From contig JACJXZ010000002.1 in NCBI GenBank assembly GCA_020636375.1, positions 372,001 through 436,000 of the forward strand: a stretch of DNA of 64,000 nucleotides. Direction: 5' to 3'. A program made the position numbers and the translations under genes. The stretch is from Lewinellaceae bacterium (lineage in GTDB: Bacteria > Bacteroidota > Bacteroidia > Chitinophagales > Saprospiraceae). The notes beneath the pieces are model-generated. The model made no database searches, was not told the DNA's origin, and saw nothing but the letters and a program-made list of their open reading frames with translations. This document shows, piece after piece, positions 25,319 to 34,081 of this stretch; within the stretch, counting starts at the first letter, position 1, and each line of letters starts with the position of its first letter.

Positions 25319-25356
25319 CAAAGCCCGTGGCTCTGCTACTGAAGGCGAACATTCAT

Positions 25357-26406
25357 ATGACCGAATCAACTACGACCAAAGACCTGCCCATACTCATTAC
25401 CGGAGCGACGGGGTTTGTCGGTTCTTACCTGCTGCGTTACCTGGTAGAGCAGGGATACAGCAACCTGCGGGCGGTGCGCCGCCGGAGCAGCACGATGGAA
25501 TTGCCGGGGCCGGCAGCGCAGAAGGTGGAATGGGTAGAAGGCGATATTACCGACCCTGTTTTCGTCGAAGAAGCGATGAGCGGCATCAAACGTGTTTTTC
25601 ACGGCGCGGCGGCCGTCTCCTTCGATCCCCGCGACCGGGACAAGATGATGAAAACCAATGGGGACGGCACCGCCAACATAGTCAATGCCGCCCTGTACGA
25701 GGGGATTGACAAATTGCTGCATATCAGCTCTATCGCTACGCTGGGCGGCGTGCGCGACGGGATGACGTTAAGCGAAAAAGACACCTGGCAGCGCAGCCGT
25801 TTCAATACGAATTACGCCATCAGCAAATACCTGGCGGAACAGGAAGCCTGGCGCGGCATGGCCGAAGGCCTCCGGGTGGCCATCGTCAACCCCTCCGTCA
25901 TTCTGGGCAGCGGCAAATGGGAAGAAGGCACTGCCCGATTCTTCAGCCAGGCTTACAAAGGCATCAGTTTTTATCCGGAAGGCGCCACCGGCTTCGTTGA
26001 TGTTCGCGACGTGGCCTGCTTTTCAGTAAAGCTCATGGACAGCAACATCGAAAGCCAGCGCTTCATCCTCAATGCCGGCAACAAAACCTTCAGGTGGCTC
26101 CTGGACACGATCTGCCACAACCTGGACGTTCCTCCTCCCGCCTATAAGGCTCCCTCCTGGGCAAACGGCATCGCCTGGCGCATCGCCTGGGCCCATTCCC
26201 GGCTTACCGGCAAGCCCCCCGTTGTAACCCGGGAAACGGCAATACAGGCCGGCCGCACTTTTTACTACGACAACCAAAAGTCGCTGCAGGCGTTCCCCTT
26301 CGCCTACCGCCCCCTCGAACAAACGATAGCCGAAACCTGCAGGCAGTTGCTGGAGGCCCGGCAGGAAGGAGGAGGGGCTAAGGTGTTGCCGTTCGAAAAG
26401 GCGTAA
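25357..26406 (+). CDS. NAD-dependent epimerase/dehydratase (extended SDR)
   Basis: The start at 25357 (MTESTTTKDLPILITGATGFVG) gives 349 residues; the frame is open ten codons further up. The Rossmann motif GATGFVG and the catalytic YxxxK (NYAISKYLAEQEAW) are present, with 'LLHISSIATLGG' supplying the serine. Such enzymes act on nucleotide sugars or on dihydroflavonol/3-beta-hydroxysteroid-like substrates; the 'GATGFVGSYLLRYLVEQG' start and the 'VNPSVILGSGKWEEGT' region fit the latter group common in Bacteroidota. Substrate unknown. It follows anmK on the same strand with a gap of 124 bases. Confidence 0.85.
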   Translation: MTESTTTKDLPILITGATGFVGSYLLRYLVEQGYSNLRAVRRRSSTMELPGPAAQKVEWVEGDITDPVFVEEAMSGIKRVFHGAAAVSFDPRDRDKMMKTNGDGTANIVNAALYEGIDKLLHISSIATLGGVRDGMTLSEKDTWQRSRFNTNYAISKYLAEQEAWRGMAEGLRVAIVNPSVILGSGKWEEGTARFFSQAYKGISFYPEGATGFVDVRDVACFSVKLMDSNIESQRFILNAGNKTFRWLLDTICHNLDVPPPAYKAPSWANGIAWRIAWAHSRLTGKPPVVTRETAIQAGRTFYYDNQKSLQAFPFAYRPLEQTIAETCRQLLEARQEGGGAKVLPFEKA

Positions 26407-26419
26407 AAATGCCTGGGTA

Positions 26420-26450
26420 TAAGTACTTGGACAGAAATATTGAGACATGA
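26420..26450. repeat. Solo end of a family C element
   Basis: TAAGTACTTGGACAGAAATA then TTGAGACATG matches the first 30 bases of the 130-bp family C element at 41577. The rest of the element is absent. Confidence 0.45.
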
Positions 26451-26472
26451 AAACGTGGCTACCCCCCCGGAT

Positions 26473-26524
26473 ATTCACTCATTCATTCATTCACTCATTC
26501 ACTCATTCACTCATTCACTCATTC
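26473..26524. repeat. Tandem repeat of ATTCACTC
   Basis: About six and a half units of ATTCACTC/ATTCATTC lie in the spacer between the epimerase and GAF genes. No gene overlaps them. Confidence 0.7.
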
Positions 26525-26650
26525 CATGTACTTAGGCCTTCGCACATTTACACATTTTCCCCGGCCCACTCATCCTCCCCCCCGTTTTTTTTGTTACCTA
26601 ATGCAAACTACGGGTAAACTCCATTCCAAAAAGAACCTAAACCATTGGCC

Positions 26651-29041
26651 ATGGAAACCAATATGATCGAGAAAGGCCAAAAGGCAAAGGCCGAAAGCCG
26701 CAAAAAAACCATCCATAAAGAAGACGATGTTTTCAAGGAGATCGGCGTAGGCCGCGTCCCCTTCTCATCGGTCCTGAGTTTCGAACCCCTGATCCGGGAG
26801 ATCGAAGATAAGGCCCAAAACGGCAGCGCCACCGGGGCGGCTATCGCCCGTATGGTGCTGGAAAAGCTCCGGGAAGCGCCGGCCCTGGGCGGGCCTATCC
26901 CCGACCGGGCGGTACTGGAGGAGCACCAGGAAATAGTCGAACTGTTGATGATGATGGTCCTTCCCAGCTCTATCCGGAAAAAACAGCTGGCCAAAGTTTC
27001 CGCTCCTTTCGACATGAACCCTATCTACTGCACCCATGCCCTGGGGGGGCTGATGAAGGCCCAGAAGGTGAAGTACGTGCTCAACAACAGCAACAATTTC
27101 CTCTATTGCGCCATGGTCGTCAACGCCTGCAGCCTGATCCTGAACAAGTTCTACGGCCAGAACATCAACGTGGACCCGCCCATCGCCATTTCTATAAAAC
27201 CGGAGGGCTACTCGCTGGAGAGGCACTACAAAACGCAAATGGATACTCAGTACGTCGATATCAAACCGCTCCGGCCGCTGCGGCCGCTCGGCCAGGAAGA
27301 GATCAACCAGTTGCTGAGCAATATCTACGATATCGACCTGTGGCTGCAGCATATCCCTCCCGGGAATTTCGAATTCCAGGGCTTCGTCATCGGCACCCTG
27401 ATCGACATGACCGAGGAAGAGGCGCTTTCCAGGCTGAAATACGGCCTGCTGGAAAGGGACGCCGTTGTGGACCCGGAAAAGGTAGAGCGGCTTCAGCACC
27501 TGGTCCGGACTTACTTCGACCTGCCCGAGCTGCGGTTGGGGGTTACGGCCATCGACTACCCGGTTGATAAGAGCGTAGCTCACAGGTACAAAATCCGCTT
27601 TGATTTCCTGGCCGGCCGGCACGAATGCCTGCTGTCTCCGGAAAACAAGAACTCCATATACGAAAAGGCCTGCCGGTACCGGGAGGTCCTCCTGATCGAA
27701 GATTTGGAGCAGGTAAACAATAAGACTCCCATCGAACAGGACTTGCTGGAGGAAGGCATCAGGAGCATCATCGTGGCCCCCCTCTTCAACAAGGACGAGC
27801 AGGTGATCGGCCTGCTGGAGATCGGCGCTCCCCGGCCTTTCGAACTGCACAGCTTCATCGAGCTGAAGTTCAAGGAGATCACCGGCCTGTTCAGCATGGC
27901 CGTGGAGCGCAGCCGGGAAGAGATCGACAACCGGGTGGAGGCCATCATCCGGGAACAATACACCGCCGTTCATCCCAGCGTGGAGTGGAAATTTATCGAA
28001 ACGTCCTACAACCTGCTCGACAAAAGAGAACGGGATCCCAAAAACGCTACGGTGGACCCCATCGTCTTTCACGATGTATATCCGCTTTACGGCCAGGCGG
28101 ATATCGTCAGCTCTTCCGAGAAGCGGAACGCTGCCATACAGGCCGACCTGACCGACAACCTCAGGCGCGCCGCCCGCATCCTGAAGCAGGGCGCGAGCCT
28201 GGGGCGACTGCCCCTGCTCAGCCAGTACCTGGCAAAAACAGAACGGGACATCAAAGGCCTGCAGGAGGAATTCAACTCCAACGACGAATCGCGGATCGTC
28301 GAATGGCTCCATTCCGAAATCCACCCGTTGTTCCATCAGCTGCGGGACAAATATCCCGGCCTGGCGGGCCCGATTTCCGGCTATTTCGAATACCTGGACC
28401 CGGAACTGGGCATCATCTACCGGGAGCGGAAAGCCTACGAGGACAGCGTCATGAAGATCAACAACACCATATCCAATTACCTGGAACAGCAGGAAAAGGA
28501 AGCGCAGAAAGTCCTCCCCCACTATTTCGAAAAATACAAAACGGATGGGGTGGAATACGATATGTATGTAGGACAATCCCTGCTGAAGCGCGACCGGTTC
28601 AGCATGATGCACCTGAAAAACCTGCGCCTCGCCCAGCTGATCGACATGTGCGAGGTGACCCGCATCGTCGAAAACATGCAGGGCGAACTGCCCGTCCCTC
28701 TCCGGACGGCCCAGCTGATCTTCGTGTACAGCAACCCGCTCTCCATCCGCTTCCGTATGGACGAAAAGCAGTTTGACGTAGACGGTGCCTACAATGTGCG
28801 GTACGAAATCCTGAAAAAGCGCATCGACAAATCGCTCATCGAAGGCACCAGCGAACGGCTGACCCAGGCCGGCAAGGTCGCCATCGTCTACCTGCAGGAA
28901 AAAGAGCGGCAGGAATACCTCGAATACATCGACTACCTGATCCGGGAAGGGTACGTCACCGAAGAAGTGGAAGACCTGAAAGTCGGCAGGCTACAGGGAG
29001 TGCAGGGGCTGCATGCGCTGAGGGTGACAGTGAAAGTGTAA
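26651..29041 (+). CDS. Large GAF-domain protein of unknown role
   Basis: The first ATG is at 26651 (METNMIEKGQKAKAESRKK), giving 796 residues. A soluble alpha-rich N-terminal part (about 1-320) has no motif I know. A GAF domain fits about 325-440 ('IYEKACRYREVLLIEDLEQ', 'EGIRSIIVAPLFNKDEQVIGLLEIGAPRPFELHSF'). The C-terminal 350 residues are charged and helical ('RIVEWLHSEIHPLFHQLRDKYPG', 'INNTISNYLEQQEKEAQKVLPHYFEKYKTDGVEYDMYVGQSLL'). There is no kinase, cyclase or DNA-binding motif, so it may be a sensory scaffold with a small ligand in the GAF pocket. It is alone between repeat-rich spacers. Proteins of this length and layout recur in Saprospiria to my knowledge, without assigned function. 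Confidence 0.8.
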   Translation: METNMIEKGQKAKAESRKKTIHKEDDVFKEIGVGRVPFSSVLSFEPLIREIEDKAQNGSATGAAIARMVLEKLREAPALGGPIPDRAVLEEHQEIVELLMMMVLPSSIRKKQLAKVSAPFDMNPIYCTHALGGLMKAQKVKYVLNNSNNFLYCAMVVNACSLILNKFYGQNINVDPPIAISIKPEGYSLERHYKTQMDTQYVDIKPLRPLRPLGQEEINQLLSNIYDIDLWLQHIPPGNFEFQGFVIGTLIDMTEEEALSRLKYGLLERDAVVDPEKVERLQHLVRTYFDLPELRLGVTAIDYPVDKSVAHRYKIRFDFLAGRHECLLSPENKNSIYEKACRYREVLLIEDLEQVNNKTPIEQDLLEEGIRSIIVAPLFNKDEQVIGLLEIGAPRPFELHSFIELKFKEITGLFSMAVERSREEIDNRVEAIIREQYTAVHPSVEWKFIETSYNLLDKRERDPKNATVDPIVFHDVYPLYGQADIVSSSEKRNAAIQADLTDNLRRAARILKQGASLGRLPLLSQYLAKTERDIKGLQEEFNSNDESRIVEWLHSEIHPLFHQLRDKYPGLAGPISGYFEYLDPELGIIYRERKAYEDSVMKINNTISNYLEQQEKEAQKVLPHYFEKYKTDGVEYDMYVGQSLLKRDRFSMMHLKNLRLAQLIDMCEVTRIVENMQGELPVPLRTAQLIFVYSNPLSIRFRMDEKQFDVDGAYNVRYEILKKRIDKSLIEGTSERLTQAGKVAIVYLQEKERQEYLEYIDYLIREGYVTEEVEDLKVGRLQGVQGLHALRVTVKV

Positions 29042-29119
29042 GAGCAGGTTTGGAGGTAGTCCCCGACACTATGTGTACTGTGCAGGCTATTTTGGCTGCA
29101 AAACCCACTCCCAACTGTA

Positions 29120-29278
29120 CTTTAAAGGCAACTATTTAGGTGGCTTGCCACCTAACCCGGTTTTATCGCCACAAAGACACGAAAACTCCAAGATTACACC
29201 AAGGCTTCGTGCAATCTTTGTGCCTTGGTGTCTTTGTGGCAAAAGTCTCTTAGCCCAGCTAAATAGTTACCTTTAAAG
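29120..29278. repeat. Family A palindromic element, copy 3
   Basis: CTTTAAAGGCAACTATTTAG opens and CTAAATAGTTACCTTTAAAG closes the element, so the inverted ends are 20 bases with one mismatch, longer than in other copies. The core holds GCCACAAAGACACGAAAAC on the left and GTGTCTTTGTGGC on the right. Confidence 0.8.
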
Positions 29279-29371
29279 AATAAAAAAAGGTTCGGTTTGC
29301 CTCTACGCAGCCAGTCATTCATGTGACTTTTTCAATTCTCCTGCGTCCAAAGACCATTAACCTGTATTCCC

Positions 29372-30415
29372 ATGGTGATTCGATACTCTGCCAAATACAC
29401 TGTGTTGTTCCTGCTCGTTCTCGGGAGCCTTCGGCTTACCGCCCAGCACCACCACCTTCCCGACGAAGACCAGTTGGAGCTGGCTAAAGAGAAGGGTGCC
29501 TTTTGCAAGCCCGGGGTGACCAATCAGTCCCAGGGGCGGGGAGTACTGATACAATATGGCAATGCAGGCGGCCACCGCCTCCTGCCGGAGAGCGCTTCGA
29601 CAGATGGCGTAAGCAGCAGGAGCCGGGTCAGCCATGTCGACCAGGTCACGGCCAAAATAAAAATCCCCATCGTCAACGCCCCCAGCCTGAAGGTGCTGGC
29701 CGGATATGAATACTCCGCCGAAACCTACCACTTCAGCGAGATCGGCGCCACGCATCCCGAATTGTTCCAGAGCCTGGACGACAACCCATTGCGGAACAAC
29801 AAATACTCTCTTTACATCACCAAATCCTTTTCCGGCAAATACTACGGCGGCCTTCGGCTGCGGACGTCCTACCGGGGCGACTACGATCAGGGCATGTCCT
29901 TCGACGGCCGCTACGCCACCTACAGCGCCCTGGCCGTATTCGGCGTCAAGCCCCGGCCCGACCTGGAATGGGGCGTCGGCCTAACCTACAGCGACAATTT
30001 CTTCAACCGCCAGGTACTTCCCTTTGCGGTTTATAACCGGACGTTCAACGACAAATGGGGGATTGAAACCGTGCTGCCGGTATCGATCATGGGGCGTTAC
30101 AATTTCCGCAAGGGCCGCCTCATCCTCTTCGGCGCGGAATACCAGAGCGATTCGTATGCGGTGGATGTGCTCACGGGCAAAAGCGATCAGGCTGCCCCCT
30201 ATTTTTTCCGGCATGCAGAGATCGCCGTCAAAGCTTCCTACGACCACCACCTTGGCTCCTGGTTCTGGCTCAACCTGGAAGGAGGGTATCAGGTTCCCGT
30301 CCGCAACGAGTTCATCAATGCCCAAAGCGGGCACGCCACAAACAACAGCGCTCAGGGCCAGCCGTTCTTCAGGGTCGGCTTTTTTGTCACGCCGCCGAAA
30401 GATTGTATCAAGTAG
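29372..30415 (+). CDS. DUF6268-type outer-membrane beta-barrel protein
   Basis: The 347-residue product has a signal peptide (about 1-24, ends LTAQ). The mature chain has about a dozen amphipathic strands ('LKVLAGYEYSAETYHFSEIG', 'YSLYITKSFSGKYYGGLRLRTSYRG', 'LEWGVGLTYSDNFFNRQVLPFAVYN', 'LILFGAEYQSDSYAVDV', 'FWLNLEGGYQVPV', 'PFFRVGFFVTPP'). This is the look of DUF6268 outer-membrane proteins of Bacteroidota. Function unknown; passive transport or a structural role is possible. The gene is preceded by a family A element and is not in an obvious operon. Confidence 0.75.
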   Translation: MVIRYSAKYTVLFLLVLGSLRLTAQHHHLPDEDQLELAKEKGAFCKPGVTNQSQGRGVLIQYGNAGGHRLLPESASTDGVSSRSRVSHVDQVTAKIKIPIVNAPSLKVLAGYEYSAETYHFSEIGATHPELFQSLDDNPLRNNKYSLYITKSFSGKYYGGLRLRTSYRGDYDQGMSFDGRYATYSALAVFGVKPRPDLEWGVGLTYSDNFFNRQVLPFAVYNRTFNDKWGIETVLPVSIMGRYNFRKGRLILFGAEYQSDSYAVDVLTGKSDQAAPYFFRHAEIAVKASYDHHLGSWFWLNLEGGYQVPVRNEFINAQSGHATNNSAQGQPFFRVGFFVTPPKDCIK

Positions 30416-30579
30416 GTTAATAACTTCCTTTCTATTGGCTTCAATCATGAATTTTTCACGCAGCCTCCGTTGGCCATAGCCTTTGGCGGCGGCCGAGGCG
30501 CGAAGGCGCAGCGTTTTCGTGCTGCCGTTTCTAACGCTCTGCGGCTCCGCGTGAGATCATCCCTCCGGGGCACATAATA

Positions 30580-31785
30580 CTAGAACACAAAAATAGCGTA
30601 GCTGACGCCAAAAACGGCGACCGTGGCGATCACCCCATACATAAAAATGGTGTAGCAAATCCGCAACTGGTTGTATTTCCTGCCGAGGGAATGGCCCAGG
30701 TAGTAGAGGTCGCGCATGATGGACCCTTCCAGGTTCTGGTCATCGGAGACGACCTGCTGCATGCCTTCCTGGTACTCCGGAAAAGTCATTTTATAGAAAT
30801 TCCCAAAGAAGAAGAGGTTGGACCGGCCGGAGTCGATGACCTCCCGGCTCGTGTAGCCCATCATTTTGATGGGGCGGGTGGCCAGGGTGGCAAAGATCAT
30901 GGAAAGCAGGCAGGTGGCCAGCAGGGTGCCCATCGGCACGAGCAGGTAGAGGTTGCTCTTGACGTAAGAAGCCGCCAGCGGCATCACGATGGTAATGATC
31001 AGGGCGTTGACGCTGAGCATGATATTGGCTTTGTTGTCGGCCAGGTTGCTCAGGTCTAGGTGGTTGCGCAAAGCCGTTTTGAACATCATCTGCGCGCTCT
31101 TGCTGCTGGAGATGTGTCCGGACTTGGAGGGTTCTTTTTCCACTTTTTTAGCTCCTGTTTTTATTACTTCAGGTTTCGCATGGCTTTTGCGAAGCGCTTT
31201 CAGTTTCTGTCGATTGACATCCGACTGAAACCCGTAAAGCTCCCGGGCTGCCGGCGTATAATACTCGTGCTCTTTAAAAAATTTGAAGTTCAGCTTAAAC
31301 CATTCCTCGTCATCATAGGACTGGTTGAGGAAGACGGCCCATTCGTAGCGCAGGTCCTTCAGGTTATCGAAATACGTTTCACTGCCCAGGTTACTCAGGT
31401 CAGCATCTTTGATGACCTGTTCCAGCTTGCTTGCCGGATGCTTGGCGGGATAAGTAGCGTCGATCAGCAGCAGAACTTTTTCGATCTTTTTCGGCGGGTA
31501 ATCGTGATCTTCCAGGAAAGCTTGCGCGATCTGCCGGCTGATGGCTTCGTGCCCTTCGTAAGTTTCCGTGAAGCCGGTATCGTGAAAAAGGGCCGCCAGG
31601 TCCAGCAACTCCAGCTCTTCGTCGGCCAGTTCCATGGACCGGCCCAGCCTCAGGGCGGCATCCCGCACTCTGAAAGTATGCTGCAGGCTGTGGTACCGGT
31701 GGTCGTCCGTGAGTTTCTCCTTCAACAGGGCAGCGACGTAGCGCTCGGCCGCGGCAACAATCGTTTTTTCCGCCATTTTATTCAT
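30580..31785 (-). CDS. HD-domain protein with Pycsar-effector-type membrane domain
   Basis: The 401-residue protein has two parts. Residues about 10-190 are an HD hydrolase domain with His36 (HSLQHTF), His68-Asp69 (LAALFHDTGF) and Asp128 (VIKDADLSNLG). After a basic linker (about 195-225), residues 231-401 match the PycTM domain of Pycsar effectors: 'ALRNHLDLSNLADNKANIML', then helices at about 256-275, 280-302 and near the C-terminus (YTIFMYGVIATVAVFGVSYAIF). In Pycsar defence a cyclic pyrimidine nucleotide drives such a membrane domain to damage the membrane. Here no cyclase is encoded within the window, and the HD domain could hydrolyse a nucleotide signal. A housekeeping role is equally possible, since HD-PycTM fusions are widespread in this phylum. 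Confidence 0.85.
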   Translation of the reverse strand: MNKMAEKTIVAAAERYVAALLKEKLTDDHRYHSLQHTFRVRDAALRLGRSMELADEELELLDLAALFHDTGFTETYEGHEAISRQIAQAFLEDHDYPPKKIEKVLLLIDATYPAKHPASKLEQVIKDADLSNLGSETYFDNLKDLRYEWAVFLNQSYDDEEWFKLNFKFFKEHEYYTPAARELYGFQSDVNRQKLKALRKSHAKPEVIKTGAKKVEKEPSKSGHISSSKSAQMMFKTALRNHLDLSNLADNKANIMLSVNALIITIVMPLAASYVKSNLYLLVPMGTLLATCLLSMIFATLATRPIKMMGYTSREVIDSGRSNLFFFGNFYKMTFPEYQEGMQQVVSDDQNLEGSIMRDLYYLGHSLGRKYNQLRICYTIFMYGVIATVAVFGVSYAIFVF

Positions 31786-31809
31786 TTTCCGGCTTTTTCT
31801 GTAGTCGAA

Positions 31810-31817
31810 CTAAAGTA
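31810..31817 (-). promoter_or_regulatory. Candidate -7 box TACTTTAG for the HD-PycTM gene
   Basis: On the minus strand TACTTTAG lies 24 bases before the start codon at 31785. It fits the TAnnTTTAG variant that recurs in this window. Confidence 0.35.
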
Positions 31818-31950
31818 TTGTCTCCTAATTAAACTACTAAATTGTGATTTTTTAAGCAATTGTGTAACAATTTTTCCAACTACTTGCTGAAAGGTAAGCC
31901 TTTTCTGAAAATCGTTGCAATTTGCAGCTATTTCTAAAAAACGTGGCTAT

Positions 31951-32145
31951 ATGAACTTCAATTCCATCAATCTGCTGGCTATAGCGCTGTGCCTGGCATG
32001 TTGGGGCCAGGCATGCATGGCCCAAAGCAATAGCACCAAACCGGAATCGGCCTATGAAGTCAATTACTGGGTAAACGGCAGCATTGCGCTCACCGGCGTA
32101 TCCAGCAAACGGGCAAAAGGGATTGGCATCGCCTGTCGTTTTTAA
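31951..32145 (+). CDS. Small putative exported protein
   Basis: A 64-residue frame starts at ATG 31951 with a convincing signal peptide (MNFNSINLLAIALCLACWGQACMAQ). It is followed by only about 39 residues (SNSTKPESAYEVNYWVNGSI and a basic end KRAKGIGIACRF). It may be a genuine small secreted protein or the 5' remnant of a longer exported protein that has lost its body. The spacing to the membrane-protein gene at 32237 is 91 bases on the same strand. No homologue is recognised. Confidence 0.45.
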   Translation: MNFNSINLLAIALCLACWGQACMAQSNSTKPESAYEVNYWVNGSIALTGVSSKRAKGIGIACRF

Positions 32146-32236
32146 ACGAGGTTTGCCGCCCCAAAAAGTTTGTCTTATCTTAACCCGGGTTCGACAGGCA
32201 GGCCCGACTTCAGTAAATCGCCCAATCACTCTGTTT

Positions 32237-32992
32237 ATGGACGGCACTTTGTTTCTCATTGGCCAACTCATTATTACCATGCTGACCCTGGGGCTGGCCA
32301 GCAGCATTTATTACGGGTTGGCCTATGCGTTCGGGAAACTGCACCTGCCCGCTCCTCAGCGGGAACAACTGCTGCGGTTCATTATCACCGGTATTTACTT
32401 TTGGCTGGCCATCCTTGCCCTGCTGGCCTATATGGGCTATTTTTACCAACCGGACACCGCCTTTATCCGGCTGCTGCTGGCTTTCGGGGTGCCCTTTTCC
32501 GCCTTTTTGCTCCTGCTCCTTTCCCGGTTTTTCCGCCTGGCCATGAAAATCCTGCCCATCCGTTGGTTGACCTATTTCCAGGCTTGCCGGATCATTACGG
32601 AATTATTTTTCTGGATGGGCATGAAGGGGAACTACGTGCCGGTACAGATGACATTCGAATGGCTTAACTACGACATCGTGGTGGGTGCCACTGCCCTGAT
32701 GGCGGGCTATGTGTTCTTCGGACAGGGGCGGTTCCGGCGCTTCGAAGGCCTGCTGTGGAATACTTTCGGGATAGCATCCCTGGCCAATGCCCTGCTCATC
32801 AGCCTGTTCTCCCTGCCAGGCCAATACCGGGCGTTCGCCACCGTTCCGGACAGTGCCTTCCTGACCCTGGCGCCCTTCGTCTGGCTGCCGGGCTTCGTCT
32901 TTCCGGTGGCGATAGGCGTCCATATTCTTTCCTTAAGAGAATTATTGCGGCCCCAGGGGCGGCAGTTGAGGAAGTTCCTGGGCAGGAAATGA
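32237..32992 (+). CDS. Polytopic membrane protein of unknown function
   Basis: The start at 32237 (MDGTLFLIGQLIITMLTLGLAS) gives 251 residues; the frame is open for 51 more codons upstream but these look non-coding. Six or seven membrane segments are visible: 6-28, about 45-65, 75-97, 100-125 with FRLAMKILPIRWLTYFQACR between, then about 150-172, 180-200 and 215-240. A conserved-looking loop 'RIITELFFWMGMKGNYVPVQMTFEW' sits in the middle; to my knowledge it is shared by several uncharacterised Bacteroidota membrane proteins. No transport or enzyme motif was found. Confidence 0.75.
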   Translation: MDGTLFLIGQLIITMLTLGLASSIYYGLAYAFGKLHLPAPQREQLLRFIITGIYFWLAILALLAYMGYFYQPDTAFIRLLLAFGVPFSAFLLLLLSRFFRLAMKILPIRWLTYFQACRIITELFFWMGMKGNYVPVQMTFEWLNYDIVVGATALMAGYVFFGQGRFRRFEGLLWNTFGIASLANALLISLFSLPGQYRAFATVPDSAFLTLAPFVWLPGFVFPVAIGVHILSLRELLRPQGRQLRKFLGRK

Positions 32993-33048
32993 CCCTCCCT
33001 GCCGGAATTATTGTGCGGCTGTTGATCTTACAGGCCATTGAAAAAAAC

Positions 33049-33080
33049 AATGCCGAAGCAGCAGGCGCCGCTTCGGCATT
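33049..33080 (-). terminator. Rho-independent terminator after the 33108-33455 gene
   Basis: AATGCCGAAG (33049-33058) pairs perfectly with CTTCGGCATT (33071-33080). On the minus strand the stem is followed by GTTTTTTT. It lies 27 bases after the stop codon of the small exported protein gene. Confidence 0.75.
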
Positions 33081-33107
33081 ATTGCCGGAAAAGGAAATTA
33101 GGAGTGA

Positions 33108-33455
33108 TTACAACTTTTCCGACCGGAATGCAACTCTGATGTTATACTCCGCAAAGGCTTGCAGCCCACTGGCATCCACCTTCTGGTTGTTCAGGCATTC
33201 CCTGATGTACTCCTTGATGTACTCGTTGTCGCTCACGACGTTGAGCACCACGATCTGGTTGTCCTCATTGACCGTGAAGTTGATGAATGCCTGCGTTTCC
33301 GCGATCCCCTTTTTACTCAACTCCGGAGCATGGATCAACCTGGCGACTTCCTTGCGCAATTCGGAATTGGGAGAAACTTCGGCAGGAGACGCAAAGGAAA
33401 AGCTGGCTGCCAGCAAACAAAAAGAAAGAACGAAACTAATACGGAAGGTTTTCAT
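33108..33455 (-). CDS. Small exported protein with TonB-C-like core
   Basis: The start at 33455 (MKTFRISFVLSFCLLAASFSFASPA) gives 115 residues with a clear signal peptide cut after about 22-24. The mature part 'AETQAFINFTVNEDNQIVVLNVVSDNEYIKEYIRECLNNQKVD' has the pattern of the C-terminal domain found in TonB-like and related small Bacteroidota proteins (a variable strand, 'V..V...N..L...I...L....V'). It is probably periplasmic. It stands alone with its own terminator on one side and a 626-base non-coding region on the other. Confidence 0.7.
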   Translation of the reverse strand: MKTFRISFVLSFCLLAASFSFASPAEVSPNSELRKEVARLIHAPELSKKGIAETQAFINFTVNEDNQIVVLNVVSDNEYIKEYIRECLNNQKVDASGLQAFAEYNIRVAFRSEKL

Positions 33456-34081
33456 GACACAAAATTTAGGGTTTAACAATCGGGTAAATAAATAACTGCA
33501 ATACAAAGGAGGCCCGCCGCCGGTCCGGCGACGAAATCTTTCCCTTTATCTGTATGCGATGATCAGGGTAATTCTTTAATCTATAATTCGAGTTTTTTGT
33601 CCTGAAGTGGCTTTGATATAAAAGACGGTTATGAAACGCAGAAGTTGCACCGAATGATCCCTCCAAACGGGAGGTTTCTATTAACAGGCCTTTTTTTAGG
33701 ATGAGAGGGGCCGTATGCTCTATGCATTCCGCCTTATTCCCTATGAAACCTTAAGGCCCGGATTTGGCAGAAAAAACAAACAACCTGTTAATATGCGGCA
33801 AAAAAACTATAAATCAGCATACGCGGCTGAAAAAATAAAAAAAACCAAATAATGTTTTAAACCGGGCCCTGTTTAAATAATCGCCTGCTGTAGCGGACTG
33901 GGTTCCTCCCGGGCTGAACCGCCAAAAAAAAAGGACGAATATCCGTCCGGGAACGTTGGCGGAAAGGGCTTCTTTTCCCTTCTTTAGCCATTGGCATACA
34001 AAATGCGCCGCCAGGCTTGACGATCTACTCAGAATTCCGGCAACTTGGGGGTCAATTTTTTAAATTTCAAAACCCTTGATC
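33456..34081. other. Long non-coding spacer
   Basis: No gene is supported. The region is AT-richer than the rest, with A-tracts around 33770-33850. CCTTTTTTTAGGATGAG at about 33690 also occurs at about 23575. A GGACGAATATCCGTCC hairpin is at 33933. Both flanking genes are transcribed outward from here, so their promoters should lie in it. Confidence 0.5.
33924..33948 (-). terminator. Orphan terminator-like hairpin
   Basis: GGACG/CGTCC (33933-33948) is followed on the minus strand by nine T residues (33924-33932). No minus-strand gene lies upstream within reach, so a short RNA or antisense transcript would be needed to use it. Confidence 0.35.

Noticed and set aside
25276..26524. CRISPR array (short repeats at 25276 and 26473)
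   Set aside because: The units are 8 bases, directly adjacent, without spacers of uniform length, and no cas gene is present.
26765..28612. 615-codon minus-strand frame opposite the GAF gene
   Set aside because: The translation shows only the shadow composition of the opposite codons. The plus-strand frame has a GAF domain and normal codon use.
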